A stretch of 64,000 nt of DNA, from positions 1 to 64,000 of the forward strand of contig NZ_LKPJ01000033.1 of assembly GCF_001443045.1 (NCBI RefSeq), read 5' to 3'. This document shows positions 36,902 to 46,200 of this stretch, one piece after another. The DNA is from Burkholderia ambifaria. GTDB taxonomy: Bacteria > Pseudomonadota > Gammaproteobacteria > Burkholderiales > Burkholderiaceae. Both the position numbers and the translations under genes were made by a program. How positions within the stretch are numbered: the stretch's first letter is position 1; each line of letters starts with the position of its first letter. Below the pieces are notes generated by a model, which saw only the letters and a list, made by a program, of their open reading frames with translations, searched no databases and had not been told where the DNA came from.

Positions 36902-37750
36902 CTAACGCGCCAGCACACGCGCATGATGCGCGATGTGATCGGCGATGAACGTCGAGATGAAGTAGTAGCCGTGGTCGTAGCCCTCGTGGCGGCGCAGCGT
37001 CAGCGGTTGCCCGGCCTTCTCGCACGCGGCTTCGAACACGTCCGGATTCAGCTGGTTCGCGAGGAACTGATCGGCGAGGCCCTGGTCGACCAGGATGCCG
37101 TCCGCGAACTTCGGCGCATCCGCGCGCGCAACGAGCTCGCTCGCGTCGTGCTGCTTCCACGCGTCGCGGTCCGCGCCCAGGTAGCCCGAGAACGCCTTCT
37201 CGCCCCACGGGCAGCGCGTCGGCGCGGCGATCGGCGCGAACGCCGATACCGACCGGTACAGGTCGGGATGACGCAGCGCGAGCGTCAGCGCGCCATGCCC
37301 GCCCATCGAGTGACCGAAGATCCCGAGCCGCGCACCGTCGATCGGCAGCTCGGCCGCGACGAGTTCGCGCAGCTCGCCCGTCACGTACGACTCCATCCGA
37401 TAATGCGTCGACCACGGCGCTTGCGTCGCGTCGACATAGAAGCCCGCGCCGACGCCGAAATCCCACGCGTCGCTCTCGCCCGGCACACCCGCACCGCGCG
37501 GGCTCGTATCGGGCATCACGAGCGCGAGACCGTGCTGCGCCGCATACTGCTGCGCGCCGCCCTTGATCGCGAACGTCTCCTCGGTGCATGTGAGCCCCGC
37601 GAGGTAGAACAGCGCCGGCACGCGGCCGTGCGCCGCCTGCGGCGGCAGGTACACCGAGAACTTCATCGACAGGCCGATGGCCTTCGAATCGTGGCGATAG
37701 AAGCGTTGCTCGCCACCATGGCAAGCATGAGAAGAAACGAGTTCGAGCAT
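36902..37750 (-). CDS. fghA: S-formylglutathione hydrolase
   Basis: Esterase D family enzyme releasing formate from S-formylglutathione, the second step of glutathione-dependent formaldehyde oxidation. The 282-residue product has the oxyanion region YLAGLTCTEETF, nucleophile elbow GHSMGGHG (Ser148) and catalytic His in RRHEGYDHGYYFISTF. Its usual upstream partner, class III alcohol dehydrogenase (frmA/adhC), survives only as a remnant directly upstream. An intact copy elsewhere in the genome would be needed for the pathway to run. Confidence 0.94.
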   Translation of the reverse strand: MLELVSSHACHGGEQRFYRHDSKAIGLSMKFSVYLPPQAAHGRVPALFYLAGLTCTEETFAIKGGAQQYAAQHGLALVMPDTSPRGAGVPGESDAWDFGVGAGFYVDATQAPWSTHYRMESYVTGELRELVAAELPIDGARLGIFGHSMGGHGALTLALRHPDLYRSVSAFAPIAAPTRCPWGEKAFSGYLGADRDAWKQHDASELVARADAPKFADGILVDQGLADQFLANQLNPDVFEAACEKAGQPLTLRRHEGYDHGYYFISTFIADHIAHHARVLAR

Positions 37751-37765
37751 GGAGTTCCCTTCCGT

Positions 37766-37852
37766 TCAATGCAGCACGATCGGGCGAATCGATTCGCCCG
37801 ACTTCATCGGGTCGCAGCCGTCGCCGAGCGTCTCGAGCGGCAGCGTGTTCGG
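37766..37852 (-). pseudogene. C-terminal remnant of formaldehyde dehydrogenase (frmA/adhC)
   Basis: On the minus strand, immediately before fghA, 26 codons ending in TGA read TLPLETLGDGCDPMKSGESI then RPIVLH. This aligns with the C terminus of class III alcohol dehydrogenase (pattern HTLPLxxINxxFDLMxxGxSIRxVV). Upstream the frame breaks and the rest of the roughly 370-residue protein is missing. The bases up to 38043 may hold further scrambled remnant, but I could not assign them. This looks like a deletion that removed most of frmA and spared fghA. Confidence 0.65.
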
Positions 37853-38043
37853 ACCAGGTCGCCGGCTTTCACCTTCGCCGCGTCACCCGTATACAAGCAC
37901 GTGCCGTGCGGCGTCGCATGCGGCACGGCGAAACCGTATCGTGCTCGCCATGATCGCCGATCACGCTACCCGCCGCGCGCGCGAAACAGCCGCCGGCTTG
38001 CCGGGACGCGTCATCGCTGACGCAAAACGACAAGTGCCCGAGT

Positions 38044-39480
38044 TTAAACGCCGGTCGTGAACCACGCATCCGTGCGCGCATACAGATCGACGAAACGCGC
38101 ATGACGGGCGGCCAGCGCGCGATCGTCGCGCGGCGCGGCGACCGGTGACGCAGCCGGTGCCAGCGTGCGCAGCGCATCTTCGCGCCAGTGTCCGATCGCG
38201 ACGCCCGCGAGCAGCGCGGCGCCGCGCGTCGCGGCGTTCGGGCAATCGACTGCGTCGAGCGACGCGCCGAGCGCATCCGCGAGCAACTGGCGCCAACGCG
38301 GATCGACCGAGCCGCCGCCGGCGAGACGCAGCGTCGTCACCGGATCGGCCCGGTTCGCGTCGCGGATCGCATCGAGCCCCGCGCGCAGCGCGAACGCGAC
38401 ACCTTCGAATGCGGCGCGCATCATCGCGCCGCGCGTGTCGCCGAGCCCGAGGCCGAGCCAGCCGCCGCGCGCATCGGGATTCATCCACGGCGAGCGCTCG
38501 CCCGTCAGGTACGGCAGAAAGCAGAGCCGCTCGGACGCCGGCTGCGCGAACGCGTCGTCGTACGCTTCCGGCCAGCCCGAATAGCCGAGCCAGCCGCGCA
38601 CGGCTTCGAGCGCGATCCCGACGTTCTGCATCGCGGCCATCGTGTAATAGCCGTCGCAGGCCGCCGTGCGATAGCGATGCAGCCCGCGCCGGGCCGGCGG
38701 CAACGCATCCGCGAGCACGACGATCTGGCCGCCGCTGCCGGTGGTCAGCAGCGCATCGCCGGCCGCGACGAGCCCGCTGCCGAGCGCCGCGCACGCGGTA
38801 TCGGCCGCGCCCGTCGCAAGCGGCACGCCGGCCGGCAGCCCGAGCACCGCCGCCGCCTTCGCAGCGAGCACGCCGCAGCGTGCGCCCGACGCCTGCACCG
38901 GTGCGAACCGGTCGGCAGGCAGGCCCAGCGAGTCGATCAGCGCCGTATCCCACGCGCCGTCCGGTGTTGCGAGCGCGGTCGCGCACGCATCGCTCGGATC
39001 GGCCGCGACCTCACCGCCCAGCGCGATGCGCAGCCAGTCCTTCGGCTGCACGGCACGGTGCGCGGCCCGCAGCGCCTGCGGTTCATGCGCGGCCAGCCAG
39101 CGCAACAGCGGGCCCGCCATGCCGGGCGCGACGGGATTCGGCGCATCCTGCCAACCGGCCTCGTCCGCTTCGCGCACCGCGCGCGTATCGGGCCACAGCA
39201 GCGCAGGACGCACCGGTTGCCCGGCAGCGTCGATCAGCACGACGCCGTGCATCTGGCCGGAGAAGCCGATCGCGGCGACTTGCTCGCGCTCGTCGGCCGG
39301 CAGCCGCGCAGCGGCGCGCACGAGCGCCTGCCACCAGATGTCGGGGGCGATTTCGGCCCAGCCGGGCCGCGGCGACGACAACGCATAGGGTTCGCTCGCA
39401 ACCGCGCGCTCGACGCCATCGGCATCGAGCGTGACGAGTTTGACGGAGCCGGTACCGAGATCGATTCCGAGCAGGCGCAT
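38044..39480 (-). CDS. xylB: Xylulokinase (second copy)
   Basis: FGGY kinase of 478 residues with LGIDLGTGSVKLVTLD, GFSGQMHGVVLIDAAGQ, LLWPDTRA and the C-terminal LAGGGSVDPRWRQLLADAL. It is the more typical XylB in length and in YLTGERSPWMNPDARGGWLGL, whereas the copy at 22106 belongs with the arabitol genes. It stands alone, with a short dyad before its start. Substrate within FGGY cannot be fixed from sequence, so xylulose is the best estimate. Confidence 0.88.
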   Translation of the reverse strand: MRLLGIDLGTGSVKLVTLDADGVERAVASEPYALSSPRPGWAEIAPDIWWQALVRAAARLPADEREQVAAIGFSGQMHGVVLIDAAGQPVRPALLWPDTRAVREADEAGWQDAPNPVAPGMAGPLLRWLAAHEPQALRAAHRAVQPKDWLRIALGGEVAADPSDACATALATPDGAWDTALIDSLGLPADRFAPVQASGARCGVLAAKAAAVLGLPAGVPLATGAADTACAALGSGLVAAGDALLTTGSGGQIVVLADALPPARRGLHRYRTAACDGYYTMAAMQNVGIALEAVRGWLGYSGWPEAYDDAFAQPASERLCFLPYLTGERSPWMNPDARGGWLGLGLGDTRGAMMRAAFEGVAFALRAGLDAIRDANRADPVTTLRLAGGGSVDPRWRQLLADALGASLDAVDCPNAATRGAALLAGVAIGHWREDALRTLAPAASPVAAPRDDRALAARHARFVDLYARTDAWFTTGV

Positions 39481-39491
39481 GACGGGATGGT

Positions 39492-39511
39492 GTATTCGAG
39501 TAGACGAATAC
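39492..39511. promoter_or_regulatory. Dyad just upstream of the second xylulokinase gene
   Basis: GTATTCG (39492-39498) and CGAATAC (39505-39511) form a perfect 7-bp inverted repeat with a 6-base spacer, 12 bases before the start codon. The same heptamer pair forms the outer ends of the dalD dyad at 20473-20517, in opposite order. It may be an operator. Confidence 0.5.
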
Positions 39512-39553
39512 CGATGATAGCGGGATCGCGACCCGCGCCCCGATCGATGCGGT

Positions 39554-39679
39554 GTTTTTGCCGCCGCGGCGGCGCGAAAACGCGGCCGTGCGCGGGCAGT
39601 ATCACCCGGCTGCACCTCGCGGGCAAAAACAGCCTCTCGCGGGTTAACCCGGCGCGATTTCTCGCAGGTCGTTTTTGCC
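39554..39679. repeat. Three copies of a 9-mer upstream of the NCS2 permease gene
   Basis: GTTTTTGCC occurs at 39554-39562 and 39671-39679 and its reverse complement at 39622-39630. A-T-rich runs of this kind are rare in the surrounding GC-rich DNA. They could be binding sites for a regulator of the permease or of the divergent xylulokinase gene. Confidence 0.4.
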
Positions 39680-39721
39680 AATATGCCGCCACTGCGATAC
39701 ACACCATAAAGCCACCTATAT

Positions 39722-39792
39722 TTGACACGGGGGCCCGCACTATTTTGAAGGGCTATAAAACCGGGAAACCTCACTCCAGCGGCAGTTTCCCG
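39722..39792 (+). promoter_or_regulatory. Probable promoter and leader hairpin of the nucleobase permease gene
   Basis: TTGACA at 39722-39727 and TATAAAA at 39754-39760 suggest promoter elements, though their mutual spacing is too long for one sigma-70 promoter. Just after lies a perfect 8-bp inverted repeat, CGGGAAAC (39762-39769) with GTTTCCCG (39785-39792), loop 15 bases. The gap to the ATG is 137 more bases, so a long structured leader is likely. No known purine riboswitch core was recognised. Confidence 0.4.
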
Positions 39793-39929
39793 ATGATCGT
39801 CCCCCTGTTCCAGGCCGAAACGGCATATCGAACCAGCAAAGAACGGAATAGAACCCAGCGCTCTTGTTGCGATGGTGCATTCCGCATAACTTCGTATCAC
39901 CCCGAAAACAAGATCATGGAGTGAGACAG

Positions 39930-41306
39930 ATGCAATCGAACACGGTCCATCCGTGCGATGAGGTGCTGCCGACCGGCAAGCTTGTAACGCTTGGTCTCCA
40001 GCACGTCCTCGTCATGTACGCCGGCGCCGTCGCCGTGCCGCTTATCGTCGGCGGCGCGCTGAAGCTGCCGAAAGACCAGATCGCGTTCCTGATCAGCGCC
40101 GATCTCTTTTCGTGCGGCATTGCCACGCTGATCCAGACGCTCGGCCTGTGGATCTTCGGAATCCGCCTGCCCGTCATCATGGGCTGCACGTTCGCGGCAG
40201 TCGGCCCGATGATCGCGATCGGCACCAACCCCGGCCTCGGCATTCTCGACATCTTCGGCTCGACCATCGCGGCCGGCATCATCGGCATCGTGCTCGCGCC
40301 GATGATCGGCAAGCTGTTGCGGTTCTTCCCGCCCGTCGTGGTCGGCACCGTGATCGCGGTGATCGGGCTGTCGCTGATGGAAGTCGGGATCAACTGGGCA
40401 GCCGGCGGCGTCGGCAACCCGGAATACGGCAGCCCCGTCTACCTCGGCCTGTCGCTGCTCGTGCTCACGCTGATCCTGCTGATCAACAAGTACGGCCGCG
40501 GCTTCCTCGCGAACATCTCGGTGCTGCTCGGCATCGTCGCCGGCTTCGTGATCGCGTTCGCGATCGGCCGCGTGAATACCGACGGCGTGGCGCACGCACC
40601 GTGGGTCGGCTTCGTGATGCCGTTCCACTTCGGCCTGCCGCACTTCGACCCGCTGTCGATCGCGACGATGGTCACGGTGATGTTCGTCACGTTCATCGAA
40701 TCGACCGGCATGTTCCTCGCGGTCGGCGACATGGTCGATCGTCCGGTCAACCAGGAGCGCCTCGTGCGCGGCCTGCGCGTCGACGGCCTCGGCACGCTGA
40801 TCGGCGGCATCTTCAATTCGTTCCCGCATACGTCGTTCTCGCAGAACGTCGGCCTGATCGGCGTGACGGGCGTGAAGAGCCGGTTCGTCTGCGCGACGGG
40901 CGGCGTGATCCTGGTGCTGCTCGGCCTGTTCCCGAAGATGGCGCAGGTCGTCGCGTCGGTGCCGCCGTTCGTGCTCGGCGGCGCGGGCATCGTGATGTTC
41001 GGGATGGTGGCGGCCAACGGCATCAAGGTGCTGTCGAAGGTCGACTTCGTGAACAACACGCACAACCTGTTCATCGTCGCCGTGAGCGTCGGCATGGGCC
41101 TCGTGCCTGTCGTGTCGCCGCACTTCTTCTCGAAGCTGCCGCCCGCGCTCGCGCCGATCCTGCACAGCGGCATCCTGCTCGCGTCGGCCACGGCCGTGAT
41201 CCTGAACATCGTGTTCAACGGCGTGAAGGGCGAGAAGGACGCGCGTTGCGACATCCGCCGCGCAGGGCATGACTTCGACGGGCGCCCGGCCGACGTGCAT
41301 CACTGA
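39930..41306 (+). CDS. NCS2 family nucleobase:cation symporter (xanthine/urate type)
   Basis: Inner-membrane symporter of 458 residues with about 12-14 helices. It opens with LGLQHVLVMYAGAVAVPLIVGGAL, has the family signature region FVTFIESTGMFLAVGDMVDRPV, and FNSFPHTSFSQNVGLIGVTGVKSRFVCATGG. This last motif, with Gln/Asn after FS, is typical of xanthine/uric acid members such as UacT, XanQ and UapA rather than uracil permease. Substrate choice within purines is inferred. A strong terminator follows the gene. Confidence 0.85.
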   Translation: MQSNTVHPCDEVLPTGKLVTLGLQHVLVMYAGAVAVPLIVGGALKLPKDQIAFLISADLFSCGIATLIQTLGLWIFGIRLPVIMGCTFAAVGPMIAIGTNPGLGILDIFGSTIAAGIIGIVLAPMIGKLLRFFPPVVVGTVIAVIGLSLMEVGINWAAGGVGNPEYGSPVYLGLSLLVLTLILLINKYGRGFLANISVLLGIVAGFVIAFAIGRVNTDGVAHAPWVGFVMPFHFGLPHFDPLSIATMVTVMFVTFIESTGMFLAVGDMVDRPVNQERLVRGLRVDGLGTLIGGIFNSFPHTSFSQNVGLIGVTGVKSRFVCATGGVILVLLGLFPKMAQVVASVPPFVLGGAGIVMFGMVAANGIKVLSKVDFVNNTHNLFIVAVSVGMGLVPVVSPHFFSKLPPALAPILHSGILLASATAVILNIVFNGVKGEKDARCDIRRAGHDFDGRPADVHH

Positions 41307-41353
41307 TCGGCCTGCGCCGGACGCGCCGGAACGCGGCGCGAGACGGTCAATGG

Positions 41354-41381
41354 AAAACGCCACGGCTTGCCGTGGCGTTTT
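41354..41381 (+). terminator. Intrinsic terminator of the NCS2 permease gene
   Basis: A 13-bp stem (41354-41366 pairing with 41369-41381, AAAACGCCACGGC / GCCGTGGCGTTTT) has a 2-base loop and a T-rich end. It lies 48 bases after the stop codon. Confidence 0.85.
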
Positions 41382-41646
41382 GCTTTGTGGTGGGCGCAGG
41401 ACCGACGTTGACGGCGATGGGATGATGTTCGTGCCGTCACGTGATGCGCCGGTGCGCTGGCGCGGCGGCCGATGGCGGGTCGCAACAACCCCACCGATCG
41501 AATGACCGGGCATCCAGGCGGGATCGCAGCGTGTGTCGTCGATCGGTTTCGTCGAGCAACCTGCGTGAACCGAAGAACGACGGTCGGCTCGAACTCGCCA
41601 CATACCTCACCGCGCACCCTCGACCCACGCGACAAACCTGCCGCAC

Positions 41647-41680
41647 AAAAAAAACGCCACGGATTGTCGTCCGTGGCGTT
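41647..41680 (-). terminator. Intrinsic terminator of the RND efflux operon
   Basis: Read on the minus strand, an 11-bp stem (41670-41680 with 41653-41663) with a 6-base loop is followed by about eight T residues (A-run at 41647-41654). It lies 67 bases beyond the oprB stop. Stem sequence is close to that of the opposing permease terminator. The rest of 41382-41646 shows no gene. Confidence 0.85.
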
Positions 41681-41746
41681 GTCGCATCGCGGGGACCGCG
41701 GCGTCGGCGAACCGGAGCGGTCGCCCGCCCCTGCCCGCCGTCGGGC

Positions 41747-43270
41747 TTATCCGTTCGTCGCCGCTGCCGACGCAGGCGCCGGTGCGGCCGCCTTGTCGTA
41801 GTCGACCGTCTGGTCCGGCGCGCGCGGCGTCTCGCCCGCGTGCTGGATCCAGCCGCCGCCCAGCGCGCGATACAGATCGACGAGGTTCGTCCAGCGCGCC
41901 AGACGCGCGTTGATCAGCGACTGCTGCGCGGTGTACAGATCGGTTTGCGCGGTCAGCACCGACAGGTAGCTGTCGACGCCGTTCTTGTAGCGCAGGTCCG
42001 ACAGATCGAAACGACGCTGCTGCGCGTGCTCGTTGCGCTCGAGCGCGGCGATCTGCTGGTCGTACGTGCCGCGTGCGGCCAGCCCGTCGGACACTTCGCG
42101 GAATGCCGACTGGATCGCCTTCTCGTAGTTGGCGATCTCGATGCGCTTCTGCACGTTCGCGAGGTTCAGGTTCGCGATGTTCTGCCCGCCTTCGAAGATC
42201 GGCATCGTGATCTGCGGCGCGAACGACCACGCCGCCGTGCCGGCCTTGAACAGGCCGCCGAGCGTCGGGCTCGCGGTACCGAACGCGCCCGTCAGCGAGA
42301 TGCGCGGGAAGAACGCCGCGCGCGCCGCACCGATGTTCGCGTTCGCGGCGAGGAGCGTCTGCTCGGCCTGCATCACGTCCGGACGGCGCGTGAGCAGGTC
42401 CGACGGCAGACCGGCCGGCACGTCGGTCAGCAGGTTCTGCGCGTCGAGCGGCATGCCCGCCGGCAGATCGTCCGGCAGCGGCTCGCCGATCAGCAGCACC
42501 AGCGCGTTCAGCGCCTGCGCGCGCGCGCGCGCCTGCGCCTGCTGGTTGGACAGCGCCTGCTCGACCACCGTCTGCGCCTGACGCAGCTCGAGCTCGGAGC
42601 CCGTGCCGTTGTCGAACTGCAGCTTCGTCAGGTCGTACGACGCCTGCGCGGTCTTCAGCGTGTTTTCCGTGACCTTCAGCAGGTCGTCGGTCGACAGCAG
42701 CGTCAGGTATTGATCCGCGACCTGCGACACGAGCGAGATCTCGGTGCCCTGCCGCGCGTACGACGTCGACAGGTATTGCGCGAGCGCCTGGTCCTTCAGG
42801 CTCTGGATCCGGCCGAACAAGTCGAGCTCCCACGACGCGGACAGGCCGACGTTGTAGGTGGTCGTGATGTTGCGGCCCGGCACCGCCGTCAGCGAATTCG
42901 GCAACCGCTGACGATTGCCGGTGCCCGTCGCATCGAGCGTCGGGAACAGCCCGGCGCGCGTGATCTGGTACTGCGCGCGCGCCGCCTCGATGTTCAGCAC
43001 TGCCACGCGCAGGTCGCGGTTGTTCTTCAGCGCGATCTCGATCAGCCGCTGCAGGCGCGGATCGACGAAGAATTCGCGCCAGCCGATGGCGGTCGCCGCC
43101 TGGCCGTTCGCGCTGCGCGCGCCGGCAGCACCCGGCTGCGTCGCATAGACGCCGCCGGCCGGGTACGCCTGCGCGACGGGCGCATCGGGCCGCGTGTAAT
43201 GCGGCGCCAACGTGCAGCCCGTGGCCAGGAGCGCGACCGCGATTGCAGTCAAAGCGTGTTTTTGCATCAT
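41747..43270 (-). CDS. oprB: Outer-membrane efflux lipoprotein, OprM/OprB family
   Basis: TolC-like channel of the tripartite RND pump. The 507-residue product has a lipoprotein signal with lipobox LLATGC (Cys19), two RND-OMP efflux repeats (about 70-260 and 290-480), and motifs LNIEAARAQYQITRAGLFPTLD and ELDLFGRIQSLK. The ATG at 43270 overlaps the bpeB stop by one base (TGATG). A GTG one codon earlier is an alternative. The C terminus is Ala/Pro-rich. Name follows the BpeAB-OprB system of Burkholderia pseudomallei. Confidence 0.9.
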   Translation of the reverse strand: MMQKHALTAIAVALLATGCTLAPHYTRPDAPVAQAYPAGGVYATQPGAAGARSANGQAATAIGWREFFVDPRLQRLIEIALKNNRDLRVAVLNIEAARAQYQITRAGLFPTLDATGTGNRQRLPNSLTAVPGRNITTTYNVGLSASWELDLFGRIQSLKDQALAQYLSTSYARQGTEISLVSQVADQYLTLLSTDDLLKVTENTLKTAQASYDLTKLQFDNGTGSELELRQAQTVVEQALSNQQAQARARAQALNALVLLIGEPLPDDLPAGMPLDAQNLLTDVPAGLPSDLLTRRPDVMQAEQTLLAANANIGAARAAFFPRISLTGAFGTASPTLGGLFKAGTAAWSFAPQITMPIFEGGQNIANLNLANVQKRIEIANYEKAIQSAFREVSDGLAARGTYDQQIAALERNEHAQQRRFDLSDLRYKNGVDSYLSVLTAQTDLYTAQQSLINARLARWTNLVDLYRALGGGWIQHAGETPRAPDQTVDYDKAAAPAPASAAATNG

Positions 43271-46200
43271 CACTGTCCCTTGTTGCCTTCGTCACCGTTG
43301 CCCGGCGTCTCTTCGTGGTGCGAGTGCTCCTGAGCCAGGCGCAGCGCCTCGTCGACGTCTTCCTTCTCGCCGCTGAAGATCGCACGGATCTTCACGAAGA
43401 ACATCGGGATCATGAAGATCGCGAGGAACGTCGCCGTGATCATCCCGCCGATCACGCCGGTACCGATCGCGTGCTGGCTGGCCGAGCCCGCGCCGTTGCT
43501 GATCGCGAGCGGCATCACGCCGAGAATGAACGCGAGCGACGTCATCAGGATCGGACGCAGCCGCAGGCGCGCCGCTTCCAGCGCGGCCTCGATCGGCCCC
43601 ATCTTCTCCGTCTGCTGCAGTTCGCGCGCGAACTCGACGATCAGGATCGCGTTCTTCGCGGACAAGCCCACCGTGGTCAACAGGCCGACCTGGAAGAACA
43701 CGTCGTTCTCGAGACCGCGCATCGTCGCCGCCAGCAGTGCGCCGATCACGCCGAGCGGCACCACCATGATCACCGAGAACGGGATCGACCAGCTTTCATA
43801 CAGTGCCGCCAGACACAGGAACACGACCAGGATCGAGATCGCGTACAGGATCGGCGCCTGCGAGCCCGACTGGATTTCCTGGAACGACAGGCCGGTCCAC
43901 GAATAGCCGATACCGACCGGCAGCTTCTTCGCGAGCCCTTCCATCGCGGTCATCGCCTGACCGGTCGACTTGCCCGGCGCGGCCTGACCCTGGATTTCCA
44001 TCGCCGAGACGCCGTTGTAGCGCTCGAGCTTCGGCGAACCATACGTCCAGTGACCGGTCGCGAACGAACTGAACGGCACCATCCCGCCCGACCCGTTGCG
44101 CACGTACCAGATGTTCAGGTCTTCCGGCGTCATCCGGAACGGCGCGTCCGACTGCACGTACACCTTCTTGATCCGGCCGTCGGTATCGAGGAAGTTGTTC
44201 ACGTACTTCGACGCCCACGCGATCGAGAACGTCTGGTCGATCGCATCCGCCGTCACGCCGAGCGCGTTCGCCTTCTCGCGATCGATGTCGACCTTGTACT
44301 GCGGCGTATCGTTCAGCCCGTTCGGACGCACGCCCTGCAGCGTCGGCTCCTTCGCGGCCATCCCGAGCAGCTGGTTACGCGCGGCCATCAGCGCGTCGTG
44401 GCCGAGACCGGCGTTGTCCGTCAGCTCGAAGTCGAAGCCGGCGGCGGTACCGAGCTCCGGAATCGACGGCGGGTTGAACGGGATCACGATCGCGTCCTTG
44501 TAGCCCGAATAGCGGCCGAACATCCGGCCGATCAGCGCCTGGACCTTCTGGTTCGCGTGCTGACGCTGCGAGTAGTCCTTCAGCTTCACGAACACGAGAC
44601 CGGAGTTCTGGCCGCGGCCGGCGAAGCTGAAGCCGTTGACCGTGAACGCCGACTCGACGATTTCCTTCTCGTCCTTCAGCAGGTAGTCGGAAATGTTCGC
44701 GAGCGTCTTCGCGGTCGTTTCCTGCGTCGAACCCGACGGCGTCTGCACGATCACGAACATCAGGCCCTGGTCTTCATCGGGCAGGAACGACTTCGGCAGG
44801 CGCACGAACAGCAGCCCGACCGCGACGATCACGACCAGATAGATGATGAGCCAGCGGCCCGAGCGCTTGATCACGTGGTGCACGCCGACGTGGTACTTGT
44901 CGCGGCTGTTGTTGAACGTGCGGTTGAACCAGCCGAAGAAGCCCTTCTTCTCTTCGTGATGGCCCTGCGGGATCGGCTTGAGGATCGTCGCGCACAGCGC
45001 GGGCGTCAGAATCAACGCGACCAGCACCGACAGCACCATCGCCGACACGATCGTCAGCGAGAACTGGCGATAGATCGCGCCGACCGAACCGCCGGAGAAC
45101 GCGACCGGCACGAACACCGCCGACAGCACGAGCGCCACGCCGACGAGTGCGCCGGTGATCTGGCCCATCGCCTTGCGGGTCGCCTCCTTCGGCGACAGCC
45201 CCTCTTCCGCCATCACGCGCTCGACGTTCTCCACCACCACGATCGCATCGTCCACCAGCAGGCCGATCGCGAGCACGAGGCCGAACATCGACAGCGTATT
45301 GATCGAGAAGCCCACCAGCGACATGATCGCGAACGTGCCGAGCAGCACCACCGGCACCGCGATCGTCGGGATGATCGTCGCCCGCAGGTTCTGCAGGAAC
45401 AGATACATCACGAGGAACACGAGCACGATACCTTCGAGCAGCGTCTTGACCACTTCCTCGATCGACAGCTTCACGAACGGCGTCGTGTCGTACGGATACT
45501 TCACGACGAGGCCGTGCGGGAAGAACGGTGCGAGCTCGTCGATCTTCGCGCGCACGGCCTTCGCGGTCGCGAGCGCGTTCGCGTTGGTCGCGAGCTGGAT
45601 ACCGAGTGCCGCGGTCGGCTGACCGTTGTACTTCGTGTCGAAGTTGTAGTTTTCGCCGCCGAGGCCGATCTGCGCGACGTCCTTCAGGCGAACCTGCGAG
45701 CCGTCCTGGTTGACCTTCAGCAGGATGTTGCCGAACTGCTCGGGCGTCTGCAGCAGCGTCGATTCGGTGATCGTCGCCTGCAGCACGGTGCCCGGCTTGG
45801 CCGGCGTGCCGCCGATCTGGCCGCCCGCGACCTGCACGTTCTGCGCGGTGATCGCGCTCGTCACGTCGACCGGCGTGAGGCCGTAGTTCGTCAGGCGGGT
45901 CGGGTCGAGCCAGATCCGCATCGCGTACTGCGAGCCGAACAGCGTGACGGTGCCGACGCCGTTCAACCGGCTGATCGGATCCTTCACGTGCGACGCCACG
46001 AAGTTCGCGAGGTCGTACTTGTTCATGCTGCCGTCTTCGGAGTTGAAGGCGAGCACCAGCAGGAAGCTGCTGCTCGACTTCGTCACCGACAGGCCCAGCT
46101 GCTGCACGACCTGCGGCAGAACCGGCGTCGCGAGCGACAGCTTGTTCTGCACCTGGACCTGCGCGATGTCCGCGTTGGTGCCCGGCGCGAACGTCAGCGT

